NCBI RefSeq assembly: GCF_003725795.1
Contig: NZ_RBEE01000044.1
Coordinates: forward strand, 62,001-126,000
Origin: Pedobacter jejuensis
Lineage (GTDB): Bacteria; Bacteroidota; Bacteroidia; Sphingobacteriales; Sphingobacteriaceae
Direction of reading: 5' to 3'
Length of the DNA stretch: 64,000 bases
Positions within the stretch are counted from its first letter, which is position 1, and the number at the start of each line of letters is the position of its first letter. The notes under the pieces are model-generated. The model was not told the DNA's origin. It saw nothing but the letters and a program-made list of their open reading frames with translations, and made no database searches. A program made the translations under genes and the position numbers. Shown one piece after another: positions 52,926 through 61,299 of this stretch.

Positions 52926-53250
52926 TTTTTTGCCACAGATTAAAAGCTTAGCCGAACATCTAACTTCTTTCTATTCTGTGATTTCAGTGCCTCTGTGGCG
53001 AAATTAAATACAGATGAATTTGCCACAGAATCACAGATTTGCACTGAACTGGGTATTTAATTTTTAGATCCCTAATTTTCTGAGCCTATGTGGCAAAATA
53101 AACCACAAATTTGTGATAATAATTTAAAATTATTCCTTTCAAATAATTACACACAAATTGAATAAAATCGTATTTCTGCTTTAGTATTGTTATATTTGTA
53201 TCAATCTGATTTCCACTCACTCCACTTAAAAACAAAACAATTAAATAAAT
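52926..53250. other. Intergenic region with two palindromic repeats
   Basis: This 325-bp gap holds two imperfect palindromes: 52929-53008 (GCCACAGATT ... CTCTGTGGCGAAATT) and 53022-53098 (TTTGCCACAGAATCACAG ... CTATGTGGCAAA). They resemble the GCCACAGATT-type extragenic repeats of many Bacteroidota. The last 130 bp are AT-rich leader of the cold-shock gene. Confidence 0.7.
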
Positions 53251-53703
53251 ATGGCTAAATCTCAGGCAACATACAGTAAAAAAGAGAACGAAAAAAAACG
53301 ACTAAAAAAGCAAAAAGACAAGCAAGAGAAAAAAGAAGAACGTCAGTCTAATGCAAAAAAGGGCTTAGCTCTTGAAGAAATGTTTGCATACGTTGATGAA
53401 AATGGTAATATCTCCTCTACCCCACCAGATCCGAAAAAGAAAAAGGTATTTAACATCGAAGATGTTCAAATTGGTATAACAAGACAAGAAGATATTATTG
53501 ACGAAAACCCTGTGAAAAAAGGAACGGTTACTTTCTTTAACGATAGTAAAGGTTATGGTTTCATTAAAAACACAGAAACTCAAGATAGTATTTTTGTTCA
53601 CGCTAATGGTTTGGTTACACAAATTAAAGAAGGCGATAAAGTTACGTTTGAAGTAGAAATGGGTCAAAAAGGACCAACTGCTGTTAAAGTTTCAAAGGTT
53701 TAA
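53251..53703 (+). CDS. Cold-shock-domain protein with charged N-terminal extension
   Basis: The 150-residue protein ends with a cold-shock domain (about 88-150): VKKGTVTFFNDSKGYGFIKN with RNP1 KGYGFI (100-105) and RNP2 IFVHA (114-118), which bind single-stranded RNA or DNA. It is preceded by about 40 residues nearly all Lys, Glu, Arg and Gln (SKKENEKKRLKKQKDKQEK, then KEERQSNAKK) and a linker, twice the length of a simple CspA protein. The extension may add RNA affinity. It stands alone with a long AT-rich leader. Confidence 0.93.
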   Translation: MAKSQATYSKKENEKKRLKKQKDKQEKKEERQSNAKKGLALEEMFAYVDENGNISSTPPDPKKKKVFNIEDVQIGITRQEDIIDENPVKKGTVTFFNDSKGYGFIKNTETQDSIFVHANGLVTQIKEGDKVTFEVEMGQKGPTAVKVSKV

Positions 53704-54291
53704 ATACCTAAAATTAGTATTCCAATTTGTAGTTTACTCCAACTGCAACACGATTAAAATTCTGCAGAATATTCTGCTGCGCCAGGTTTTATAAACATTT
53801 ATATTTCCGTCTATTTAAGCATAAAACCTTGCGCATAATTTTTTTCAATTTCTAGTATTTTTATTTAAAAAATCAAGGTTCTGTAGTGCTTTGGTAACAG
53901 CAGTCCCGCCATCGCTTATAGTCCTCATTTTCGCTTCGCTACCATTCCGGGCTATACGCTCTGTCGGGTTTAAGTGGCAAAAACTGCAGTTCTTTTTAAA
54001 ATAAAATGCCGTTTGAAGAAATATTATCTACAGAAGATAGATAGTTAAATGCCCTTATACATAACATATCTGCTTTTCCACTTTGTGTTATGATAGTTGT
54101 ACAACCCTTTGTTTTTAAACCCGATAGGAGTGAAAAGCCCACAGCGTAGCGAGGACTTGCAACGAATAGCGGGGCAGGTTTTGCCATCAATTACGTACGT
54201 TCATTTTCTATAAAATAAAAAAAATATTAATCTCGGTGTGGAATTTGTATTAAAACAACATCATTACAGCACACACAAAAGAAAAATAAAT
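53704..54291. other. Repeat-bearing intergenic region
   Basis: This 588-bp region has no gene. It contains two divergent elements with the CCCGATAG ... AGCGGG frame: one on the minus strand at 53900-53971, and one on the plus strand at 54117-54180. Between them (54000-54116) I see no clear structure. The last 100 bp are the AT-rich leader of the SIMPL gene. Confidence 0.65.
53900..54180. repeat. Inverted pair of CCCGATAG/AGCGGG hairpin repeats
   Basis: The minus-strand copy (53900-53971) reads AAACCCGACAGAGCG...TATAGCCC...GGACTATA...GGCGGGACTGC, with TATAGCCC/GGACTATA arms. The plus-strand copy (54117-54180) reads AAACCCGATAGGAGTGAAAAGCCC ... AACGAATAGCGGGGC. The same border boxes occur at 11.5-12.0 and 15.4-15.7 kb. 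Confidence 0.7.
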
Positions 54292-54978
54292 ATGAAAAAG
54301 TTAATAGCAATTGCACTCGTTGCATTTTTTGGTTTATCTACAGCGATGGCGCAACAAACAGATTTACGCCGCAAAATTAATGTTAGTGGTAGCGCAGAAA
54401 CAGAAGTTACACCAGACATTATTTACATCAATATTTCGCTAAAAGAATATTTAAATGGAAAGAAAAAAGTAGAAATTACCGATTTGGAAAAACAACTTTA
54501 TGCAGCGGTTCAAAAGGCTGGAATTGCTAAAGAAAACTTAACCATTAGTAATTTAAGTAGCTGGAATTACGCTACCGAAAAAAAGAAAAATCCTGATTTT
54601 TTGGCTAGTAAACAATATCGTTTAAAAGTTGGCGATTTAAATAAATTTGACGGGATACTAGAAGCAATTGACCCGAAAGGAATTGCCAGCACAAATATTG
54701 AAAGTTACGATTACTCGAAAATTGAAAGCTTAAAAAAGGAACTTAAAATTAAAGCATTACTAGCTGCAAAAGAAAAAGCCGCTTACATGGTAGAGGCACT
54801 AGGCGATAAATTAGGTGGCGTAATTGAAATACAGGATGGTGGCGACAATGTTATACAACCAGTTTACAGAAACTACATGATGAAATCGGCGATGGCTGAT
54901 GCAGAAGCTGCACCTGAAATAGATTTTAAGAAAATTAAGCTAAACTTTACTGTAAACGCCATTTTTGAAATTAAATAA
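54292..54978 (+). CDS. SIMPL-domain (DUF541) exported protein
   Basis: The 228-residue product has a signal peptide (to about AMAQ, residue 20) and a SIMPL domain: INVSGSAETEVTPDIIYINISL at the start (split), LTISNLSSWNYATEKKK in the middle and the helical KIKALLAAKEKAAYMVEALGDKLGGVIEI (split) followed by a last beta-strand. The ATG at 54292 is preferred to an upstream GTG at 54238 as it begins the signal peptide. Such periplasmic proteins form oligomers; their function is unclear. A terminator follows. Confidence 0.9.
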   Translation: MKKLIAIALVAFFGLSTAMAQQTDLRRKINVSGSAETEVTPDIIYINISLKEYLNGKKKVEITDLEKQLYAAVQKAGIAKENLTISNLSSWNYATEKKKNPDFLASKQYRLKVGDLNKFDGILEAIDPKGIASTNIESYDYSKIESLKKELKIKALLAAKEKAAYMVEALGDKLGGVIEIQDGGDNVIQPVYRNYMMKSAMADAEAAPEIDFKKIKLNFTVNAIFEIK

Positions 54979-55008
54979 CCTATTTAACATTTAGTTTAAT
55001 GCTTTTTA

Positions 55009-55039
55009 AAGCCTACCGGAACATTTTGGTAGGTTTTTT
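55009..55039 (+). terminator. Intrinsic terminator of the SIMPL gene
   Basis: AGCCTACC pairs with GGTAGGTT (one G-T pair) around GGAACATTTT-type loop bases, followed by six T. Confidence 0.75.
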
Positions 55040-55076
55040 GTTAAACAGACATTAAACACTAAAAAAATTAAATATT

Positions 55077-55388
55077 ATGAAAAAATTTATTTACACTTTA
55101 GCTCTTATTTTTAGTTTAGGAGTTAGTTTTAACACAGTACAAGCTGCTGAAAAAGCTAAAAACCCAACAGAATTAACTTCTGAACAATCTTTAAAGTTAG
55201 AAAAGATTAAAACTCGTGTTGAAGAAATCAGAGACATGGATAAATCTAACTTAACTAAAGCAGAACGTAAAGCTTTACGTAGCGAATTAAGAGAATTGAA
55301 AGGTCAGGCTCGTGCAGTTTCTGGTGGTGTTTATCTTTCTGTAGGTGCAATTATCATCATCATCTTATTGTTAATTTTGATTTTGTAA
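55077..55388 (+). CDS. Small exported protein with C-terminal membrane helix
   Basis: The 103-residue product has a signal peptide (to about VQAAE, residue 24), a charged helical part (SLKLEKIKTRVEEIRDMDKSN and KAERKALRSELRELKGQAR) and a C-terminal hydrophobic helix (VYLSVGAIIIIILLLILIL). It is flanked by terminators on both sides and so is a single-gene unit. Small proteins of this kind are frequent in Bacteroidota but I know no function for them. Confidence 0.8.
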   Translation: MKKFIYTLALIFSLGVSFNTVQAAEKAKNPTELTSEQSLKLEKIKTRVEEIRDMDKSNLTKAERKALRSELRELKGQARAVSGGVYLSVGAIIIIILLLILIL

Positions 55389-55427
55389 TCCACAAAGCAT
55401 TCAAAATACATCTATCTATAAAAACGA

Positions 55428-55457
55428 AAAGCTTTGCAGCAATGCAAAGCTTTTTTT
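55428..55457 (+). terminator. Intrinsic terminator of the small exported protein gene
   Basis: AAAGCTTTGCA pairs perfectly with TGCAAAGCTTT around a 4-nt loop and runs into seven T. Confidence 0.88.
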
Positions 55458-55547
55458 GTGTTAATATTTTTTTGAAAGATTGTAATTCGGCAGGAGTAAT
55501 AGTTAGCGTTGGTATTGGTCTAAACCCAGCATCTTTCGTTTGAGGCT

Positions 55548-55676
55548 GAGGCTGTATCATAAATACGAAATGTCATCCTGAGCCTGTCGAAGGACCTATA
55601 ACAACTACCATTTGTGGCGTTTCGACAAGCTCAACGTGACAAGATTCAATGATAAATTGATTTATGATACAGCCTC
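55548..55676. repeat. 129-bp MITE-like palindromic element
   Basis: The ends GAGGCTGTATCATAAAT (55548-55564) and ATTTATGATACAGCCTC (55660-55676) are perfect 17-bp inverted repeats. Inside lies a second inverted pair, GTCATCCTGAGCCTGTCGAA and TTCGACAAGCTCAACGTGAC. No coding capacity. The GAGGCTGT end is like that of several insertion sequences, which suggests a non-autonomous element. Confidence 0.75.
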
Positions 55677-55706
55677 ATTCACTAACTGGCTTTCAAAGGG
55701 TGAGAT

Positions 55707-56978
55707 CTAATCAATCATATCAAAACCAGTATATTTTACCAAAACCTCAGGAATTTTAATTCCGTTCTCTGTTTGGTAGTTTTCTAAGATTGAAGCTACA
55801 ATACGCGGCAAAGCTAATGCACTTCCATTTAAGGTATGTGCCAATTGTGCTTTACCTTCTTTGCCTTTAAAACGAATTTTCGAACGGTTACTTTGAAACG
55901 TTTCTACATTAGAAACTGAAGAAACTTCTAACCAACGCTCTTGTGATGCACTCCATGTTTCCATATCGTAAGTCATTGCAGAGCCGAAACCCATATCACC
56001 TCCACATAAACGTAAAACGCGGTAATGTAAGCCCAATTTTTGTAATAAGCTTTGCACATAAGTACTCATATCTTCCAAGGTTTCATAAGATTTATCCGGA
56101 TGAGTTACTTGTACTAATTCTACTTTATCAAACTGATGCAAACGGTTTAAACCACGAACATGAGAACCATAAGAACCCGCTTCTCTTCTGAAACATGGTG
56201 TATAAGCTGTGTTTTTTATTGGCAACTCATCTTCTTTTAAGATAACATCCCGATATAAATTGGTAACAGGAACTTCTGCAGTTGGTATTAAATACAAATC
56301 ATCAACTGTTGAGTGGTACATTTGCCCTTCTTTATCTGGCAGCTGACCAGTACCAAAACCCGAAGCGGCATTAACCAAATGTGGTACTTGCACTTCCTTA
56401 TAACCAGCAGCAATAGCTTCATCTAAAAAAAAGTTAATTAAAGCCCGCTGTAACCTCGCTCCTTTTCCTTTATAAACTGGAAAACCTGCACCGGTAATTT
56501 TAACACCAAGTTCAAAATCGATTATATCATATTTTGTAGCCAGTTCCCAATGTGGCTTTGCATCTTTTGGTAACTGAGCTGGTTCTCCATTTACTAAAAC
56601 AACTTCATTTTCTTCAGGTGTTGTTCCTGGTTTAACTAAGTCGTGAGGCAAATTGGGTAACAGCACTAATAAATTAAACTGAGCTTTCTCCAGTTCAGTT
56701 AGCTTTTCGGTAAGGCTTTTTATGTTTTCCTTGCAAGTAGTAGTTTGTACTTTAATGGCTTCAGCTTCTTCTTTTTTTCCAGCCCGCATTAAATCCCCAA
56801 CTTGTTTAGCAGCTGCGTTTGCTTCTGCAGAAATACTATCAAGCGAAGTTTGAGTTGAACGACGTTCCTCATCAATCTTGATGATTTCATCAACCAACTC
56901 TGGTTGTTTAAAGTTACGTACACTTAAACGTTCTAAAACTTTCTCTCTATTTTCGCGGATATAGTTAACTTGCAGCAT
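55707..56978 (-). CDS. serS: Seryl-tRNA synthetase
   Basis: The 423-residue enzyme has the N-terminal tRNA-binding coiled coil (about 1-110, LVDEIIKIDEERRSTQTSLDSI split) and a class II catalytic core with motif 2 FRREAGSYG and motif 3 GSALALPRIVASILENYQ, plus TAEVPVTNLY in the serine pocket. It charges tRNA-Ser (and tRNA-Sec where present) with serine in the cytosol. Length is normal. It is a single gene, read toward the MITE-like element. Confidence 0.97.
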   Translation of the reverse strand: MLQVNYIRENREKVLERLSVRNFKQPELVDEIIKIDEERRSTQTSLDSISAEANAAAKQVGDLMRAGKKEEAEAIKVQTTTCKENIKSLTEKLTELEKAQFNLLVLLPNLPHDLVKPGTTPEENEVVLVNGEPAQLPKDAKPHWELATKYDIIDFELGVKITGAGFPVYKGKGARLQRALINFFLDEAIAAGYKEVQVPHLVNAASGFGTGQLPDKEGQMYHSTVDDLYLIPTAEVPVTNLYRDVILKEDELPIKNTAYTPCFRREAGSYGSHVRGLNRLHQFDKVELVQVTHPDKSYETLEDMSTYVQSLLQKLGLHYRVLRLCGGDMGFGSAMTYDMETWSASQERWLEVSSVSNVETFQSNRSKIRFKGKEGKAQLAHTLNGSALALPRIVASILENYQTENGIKIPEVLVKYTGFDMID

Positions 56979-57011
56979 TATTTAATTTTTTTACAAAGAT
57001 AATAATTAAGT

Positions 57012-57080
57012 CGTCATTGCGAACGTAGTGTGGCAATCTCTCTCAATAAGATTGCTTTGTCGTTCCTCCTCGCAATGACG
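57012..57080. repeat. Palindromic extragenic repeat before rsmI
   Basis: CGTCATTGCGAACGTAGTG... and ...CCTCCTCGCAATGACG are inverted arms of one element, with inner GGCAATCT/AGATTGCT arms. It fills the divergent region between serS and rsmI and ends 13 bp before the rsmI start codon. Confidence 0.8.
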
Positions 57081-57093
57081 AACTCTTGATACT

Positions 57094-57807
57094 ATGGATG
57101 GAAAACTATTTCTCGTACCAACCCCGATAGGTAATTTGGAAGATATAACCTTTAGGGCTATACGCATTTTAAAGGAGTGTGATCTGATTTTAGCCGAAGA
57201 TACTCGTACAAGTGCACCAATGCTTAAACATTTTGGTATCGATAAAAAGGTATTTTCACACCATCAACATAATGAGCATAAAGCAACTTCAGAAATTATC
57301 AAATTTTTAAATGAAGGGCAAAAAATTGCTTTAATTTCTGATGCAGGCACTCCTGCAATTTCCGACCCAGGTTTTTTCTTGGTACGTGAAGCGATAAAAA
57401 ATGAAATTCCGGTAGAGTGTTTGCCAGGCGCAACAGCATTTGTTCCGGCACTTGTAAATTCTGGTTTACCAGCCGATGCTTTTTGCTTTGAAGGATTTTT
57501 ACCCGTTAAAAAAGGGCGACAAACAAAATTTAAAAAGCTTGCTGAAGAAGAACGCACCATTATACTTTATGAAAGTCCGCATCGTTTGCTGAAAACATTA
57601 GAAGAATTTGCACAATACTTAGGTGCAGACAGGCAAGCATCAGTAAGTAGAGAATTAACAAAAATGTTTGAAGAAACTGTACGCGGTACATTATTAGAAA
57701 TAAAATCACATTTTGAACACAATACTTTAAAAGGAGAATTTGTAATTTGCATTGCAGGTAAACCAGCTACAAAAAGCAAAAATAAATATGATGATGCTGA
57801 AGAGTAG
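57094..57807 (+). CDS. rsmI: 16S rRNA (cytidine-1402-2'-O)-methyltransferase
   Basis: The 237-residue enzyme is a tetrapyrrole-methylase-fold protein of the RsmI type: LVPTPIGNLEDITFRAIRIL, ILAEDTRTSAPMLKHF, LISDAGTPAISDPGF and LPGATAFVPALVNSGLP are all family motifs, in order. It methylates the ribose of C1402 in 16S rRNA with SAM. It begins an approximately 4-kb run of same-direction genes that includes the PH-SHOCT, lnt and lspA genes. Confidence 0.96.
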   Translation: MDGKLFLVPTPIGNLEDITFRAIRILKECDLILAEDTRTSAPMLKHFGIDKKVFSHHQHNEHKATSEIIKFLNEGQKIALISDAGTPAISDPGFFLVREAIKNEIPVECLPGATAFVPALVNSGLPADAFCFEGFLPVKKGRQTKFKKLAEEERTIILYESPHRLLKTLEEFAQYLGADRQASVSRELTKMFEETVRGTLLEIKSHFEHNTLKGEFVICIAGKPATKSKNKYDDAEE

Positions 57808-57846
57808 AATCAAAACTTTTAAATTCAATCAATTTTTAAAAACATT

Positions 57847-58500
57847 ATGATTAGCATAGATAGATTTTTAAGTGACGAACAAGACCCAAAAGCGGTTGAA
57901 AAAGTTATCGGAAAATTAAACGACCTTTTAACTACAGGCGAAGAAATTTTATATTTAGCAGTGCAGAAAAAACCTGCTGTAAACTTGTTACCTGATAGCA
58001 TTGCCATCACCAACAAGAGAATTTTTTATTGTGAACCCGGCAACTTAGGTTTAACCATGAATTTTAAAGACATATCGTGGAAAAGCGTTAAGGAAATCTC
58101 TTTTAAAGAAGAATTATTTGGTTCGAAGTTTATTTGCGTTCCGCAGCATGGCGAAAATATTGTAACCGAATTTATCCCGAAAGTGCAGGCAAGAAAACTG
58201 CATCAAGCCGCGAATCAGCAATTAGAAGAATATAAAGAATTGCTGCATCAACAAAAACTGGAAGAAAACCGGGCTATGGCATCAACAACGAGCACAACTC
58301 CGCAACCATTTGCAGATTTTGCTCCAATTGAAACCCCAAAAGCTGAAGAACCTGAACCACTTCAAATTGCAGAAGTTATAGAAGAACCAGAAGATGAGGC
58401 AACATTAAAACTTCGTAAACTAAAAACTTTGTATGATAAACACTTAATTACACAAGAAGAATATGAAGCAAAAAAATCGGCAGTTTTAGATAGTTTGTAA
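57847..58500 (+). CDS. Bacterial PH-domain protein with C-terminal SHOCT motif
   Basis: The 217-residue soluble protein has a bacterial pleckstrin-homology domain (about 30-110: LPDSIAITNKRIFYCEPGNLG, ISWKSVKEISFKEELFGSKF), a helical stretch, an acidic Pro-rich linker (about 150-185) and a C-terminal SHOCT motif (LRKLKTLYDKHLITQEEYEAKKS, split, about 188-212). SHOCT motifs often tie such proteins to oligomers or membranes. Function unknown. It lies between rsmI and lnt. Confidence 0.87.
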   Translation: MISIDRFLSDEQDPKAVEKVIGKLNDLLTTGEEILYLAVQKKPAVNLLPDSIAITNKRIFYCEPGNLGLTMNFKDISWKSVKEISFKEELFGSKFICVPQHGENIVTEFIPKVQARKLHQAANQQLEEYKELLHQQKLEENRAMASTTSTTPQPFADFAPIETPKAEEPEPLQIAEVIEEPEDEATLKLRKLKTLYDKHLITQEEYEAKKSAVLDSL

Positions 58501-58509
58501 TGCTCGATC

Positions 58510-58561
58510 GTTAAGTTGAGCTTGTTGAAAAGCTTGTGTTCTTCGACAAGCTCAACTTGAC
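58510..58561. repeat. Palindromic extragenic repeat before lnt
   Basis: GTTAAGTTGAGCTTGTTGAA and TTCGACAAGCTCAACTTGAC form long inverted arms around a short loop. The right arm shares TCGACAAGCTCAAC with the inner arm of the MITE-like element at 55.6 kb. Confidence 0.8.
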
Positions 58562-58575
58562 AAATCTCCTTAAAA

Positions 58576-60225
58576 ATGAAATCGAAACAAACTTACTCCC
58601 TCGCCTTATTAAGCGCATTTCTACTTTGGCTGGCCTGGCCGCCAATGCAGTTTACAGCACCTTTGTTGCTAATTGCTTTGGTTCCATTATTTATTGCCCT
58701 CGAAAATATTTGTAACAACCAAATAAAAAAAACCGGCAAACGTATTTTCTTAACGGCTGGGTTAACTTTTTTTATTTGGAACACAGCATCAGTTTATTGG
58801 GTTTATAATGCCATAAGTGCTTATAATAATGATCCGATTGGTTTAGTCGTTTCATTTTTCGTTTCCTTGATCCCATACGGATTAGGTGCCTTACTCATGA
58901 CATTTGCTTTTTGGCTATTTTATCGTTTAGGTAAATACGTAAATAATAAAATCGCTTATTTAGGGTTGATTTCCTTTTACATCGCTTTAGAATACTTGCA
59001 ACAAACCTGGGATTTAGCGTTTCCCTGGATGACTTTAGGCAATGGTTTTGCAGCCATGCACCAATTGGCACAATGGTACGATTATACAGGAGTTTACGGC
59101 GGTTCGCTTTGGATTTTAATCAGCAATATTTTAGCTTTCGAAGCTTACAAGAAATTCAAATCACAGAAAGGCTATTTAAAGTTTAGGGCTGTAGGAATTT
59201 GGGCTTTAGTGGTTATTATTCCCGTCACAATTTCTTTAACAAAATATTTTAATGCGGTAGAGCAAGGTACACCAAGCAATGTGGTTGTTGTTCAGCCGAA
59301 CATCGACCCATATCAAAAACTCGAAACAATTCCACCAGCAGAACAAATTCGAATTTTAACACATCTATCCGATTCTATCGGACAAACCAACACCGAATAT
59401 TTCATCTGGCCAGAAACTGCAATTCCCAATTATGCAGATGAAGATAGAATTCGCAGTAATCCCGATTTCCTTACCTTACAAAGCTTTTTAAGTAAATACA
59501 AAAACGGAACGTTAATAACAGGTATCGAAAGCGTCAAATGGTATCAGGATAAGAAAACGATTTCAGCAAAAAAATATCCAGATGGCATGTACCTCGATAA
59601 CTTTAATTCTGCCATGCAAGTTGAAAATTCGGCTAATGTAGAATTTTACCATAAATCGAAATTGGTTCCTGGAGCAGAGAAAATGCCTTTTCCACAAGTG
59701 TTTTCTTTTCTGAATGGTGTATTTTCTAAGCTCGGCGGAAGCGTTGGTGGCTGGGGCTGGCAAGATAAACCTAGCGTTTTATACGCCCAAAGTGGTATCG
59801 GTGTTGCACCAGTTGTTTGCTACGAAAGCTTATGGGGCGATTGGATTGGTCAGCAAGTAAAAGAAGGCGCACAATTTATTGCCATCATTACAAACGATGG
59901 CTGGTGGGGAAATACTTCTGGAAAAGACCAACATCAAATGTATGCAAAACTGCGAGCCATTGAAACCCACCGCGATATTGCCCGTTCCGCAAATACAGGC
60001 ATTTCATCATTCATCAATCAACGTGGCGATGTAATTCAAAAAACAAAATGGTGGACTAGAACCGCTATTAAAGCTGATATTAACTTAAATGATGAGATAA
60101 CTTTTTATGTTAAGGCTGGAGATGTTATTGCCAAAGTTTTAAGTGTATTGGCTATATTATTGGCGTTGATAATTCCTTACAATAAATGGGTAAAAAATGA
60201 TAGACCTGCTCGCCCAACAATATAA
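58576..60225 (+). CDS. lnt: Apolipoprotein N-acyltransferase
   Basis: The 549-residue inner-membrane enzyme has about six to seven N-terminal helices (to about residue 220) and a nitrilase-like domain (about 225-500). The catalytic triad can be read as Glu in WPETAIPNY, Lys in YHKSKLVPGAEKMPF and Cys in VVCYESLWGDWIG. A last helix follows at about 515-535. It adds the third acyl chain to lipoproteins. It overlaps the DinB-like gene by 29 bases and is close to lspA, which acts one step earlier in the same pathway. Confidence 0.96.
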   Translation: MKSKQTYSLALLSAFLLWLAWPPMQFTAPLLLIALVPLFIALENICNNQIKKTGKRIFLTAGLTFFIWNTASVYWVYNAISAYNNDPIGLVVSFFVSLIPYGLGALLMTFAFWLFYRLGKYVNNKIAYLGLISFYIALEYLQQTWDLAFPWMTLGNGFAAMHQLAQWYDYTGVYGGSLWILISNILAFEAYKKFKSQKGYLKFRAVGIWALVVIIPVTISLTKYFNAVEQGTPSNVVVVQPNIDPYQKLETIPPAEQIRILTHLSDSIGQTNTEYFIWPETAIPNYADEDRIRSNPDFLTLQSFLSKYKNGTLITGIESVKWYQDKKTISAKKYPDGMYLDNFNSAMQVENSANVEFYHKSKLVPGAEKMPFPQVFSFLNGVFSKLGGSVGGWGWQDKPSVLYAQSGIGVAPVVCYESLWGDWIGQQVKEGAQFIAIITNDGWWGNTSGKDQHQMYAKLRAIETHRDIARSANTGISSFINQRGDVIQKTKWWTRTAIKADINLNDEITFYVKAGDVIAKVLSVLAILLALIIPYNKWVKNDRPARPTI

Positions 60226-60667
60226 TTTAGTTTTATCATCCAGAAAAACAATTTTGGATTACATTAAAACTATATCAGAAGAAGATTTCTTGCAAGAGCA
60301 CAGCACTTTTGGCAGAGGTTCTATTCGCAATTTGCTAGTTCATATTTGTGATACGTATTCAGCGTGGATTGGAGAAAGAGCTTTAAACAAGATTATAAAC
60401 TACAAACCATTTGAATATTATAAAAATCTTGATGCATGCATCATTTATTTCGATGTAGTTAACGCTTATCTCAACGAATTTTTTAAAGCCTACGCGGATG
60501 ATTATAATGTTGTAATAAAAATTAATAGGAATGGGCAAATCCTAGAGGAGAGTCCAATCCATCTTTTTACCCATGTCATAACGCATGAGTTTCACCACAA
60601 AGGACAAATCATGTCCTTAAGCAGGCACTTAGGTTATATACCTGTGGATGCAGATATTATACGCTAA
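60197..60667 (+). CDS. DinB-like (four-helix metal-binding) protein
   Basis: The 156-residue protein has the DinB/YfiT four-helix fold: SIRNLLVHICDTYSAWIGER with the first metal-binding His, and the C-terminal HVITHEFHHKGQIMSLSRHLG with the other two (HxxxH pattern). Proteins of this group are often thiol-dependent S-transferases (for example bacillithiol S-transferases), so that is one possible role, unproven here. It starts 29 bases inside lnt and ends 6 bp before lspA. Confidence 0.88.
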   Translation: MIDLLAQQYNLVLSSRKTILDYIKTISEEDFLQEHSTFGRGSIRNLLVHICDTYSAWIGERALNKIINYKPFEYYKNLDACIIYFDVVNAYLNEFFKAYADDYNVVIKINRNGQILEESPIHLFTHVITHEFHHKGQIMSLSRHLGYIPVDADIIR

Positions 60668-60673
60668 ACCAAT

Positions 60674-61189
60674 ATGACTTCAAAACATACATTCAGGAGA
60701 ATATTTTTAATTTTTTTTATGCTTCTTAATATCGGTTGTGACCAAATTTCTAAAAATATTGTAAGAAACAGAATAAGTGATTATGAGCATATTAGCATCA
60801 TTAAAGATAGATTTACACTTACCAGAGTAGAAAATACAGGCGCTTTTTTAAGTCTAGGCGACCAAATGCCATATATTTTTAGACTGATAATTTTATCGGG
60901 ATTGCCGCTTCTTTTTTTAGGTTATGGCTTATATTACCTTTTCGCTAACCGCAATTTGCCCCATAGCATGCAAATTGCCTTATGTTTTTTAATTGGTGGA
61001 GGGATTGGCAACTTATATGATAGAATTGTTCATGGCTCGGTAACAGATTTTATGCACTTAGATTTTAAAATTTTTGAAACAGGTGTATTTAATTTTGCAG
61101 ATATTTCGATAATGATTGGCGTTGTTATTTTATTATTTCAATCGATAAAAAGCAAAATTAAACATAGAGTTGTAATCGAAAGAGACTAA
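60674..61189 (+). CDS. lspA: Lipoprotein signal peptidase (signal peptidase II)
   Basis: The 171-residue enzyme has four membrane helices and the aspartic protease pair of the LspA family: D125 in GNLYDRIVHGSVTDF and D143 in FNFADISIMIG. D23 in CDQISK and N54 in RVENTGAF are also conserved. It cuts signal peptides from diacylated prolipoproteins in the inner membrane, one step before the lnt product. The two genes are separated only by the DinB-like gene. Confidence 0.96.
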   Translation: MTSKHTFRRIFLIFFMLLNIGCDQISKNIVRNRISDYEHISIIKDRFTLTRVENTGAFLSLGDQMPYIFRLIILSGLPLLFLGYGLYYLFANRNLPHSMQIALCFLIGGGIGNLYDRIVHGSVTDFMHLDFKIFETGVFNFADISIMIGVVILLFQSIKSKIKHRVVIERD

Positions 61190-61299
61190 AATATTCAGTT
61201 AAATATCACACATGCTTAATGGGAATTCGTGTTTTATCAACAAACATATAATTATCTTTATTTGTTAAAAGTCTAAAATCAACTCAAAATATATTCAAC

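Noticed and set aside
55360-55560. Minus-strand open frame of 66 codons across the terminator and part of the MITE-like element
   Set aside because: It runs through a strong plus-strand terminator hairpin, overlaps the end of the small exported protein gene and has no family signal.
60197-60667. Calling the DinB-like four-helix protein a DNA polymerase because of the name DinB
   Set aside because: It has the His-based metal site of the DinB/YfiT family and is unrelated to polymerase IV, which is encoded at 3800-4900.
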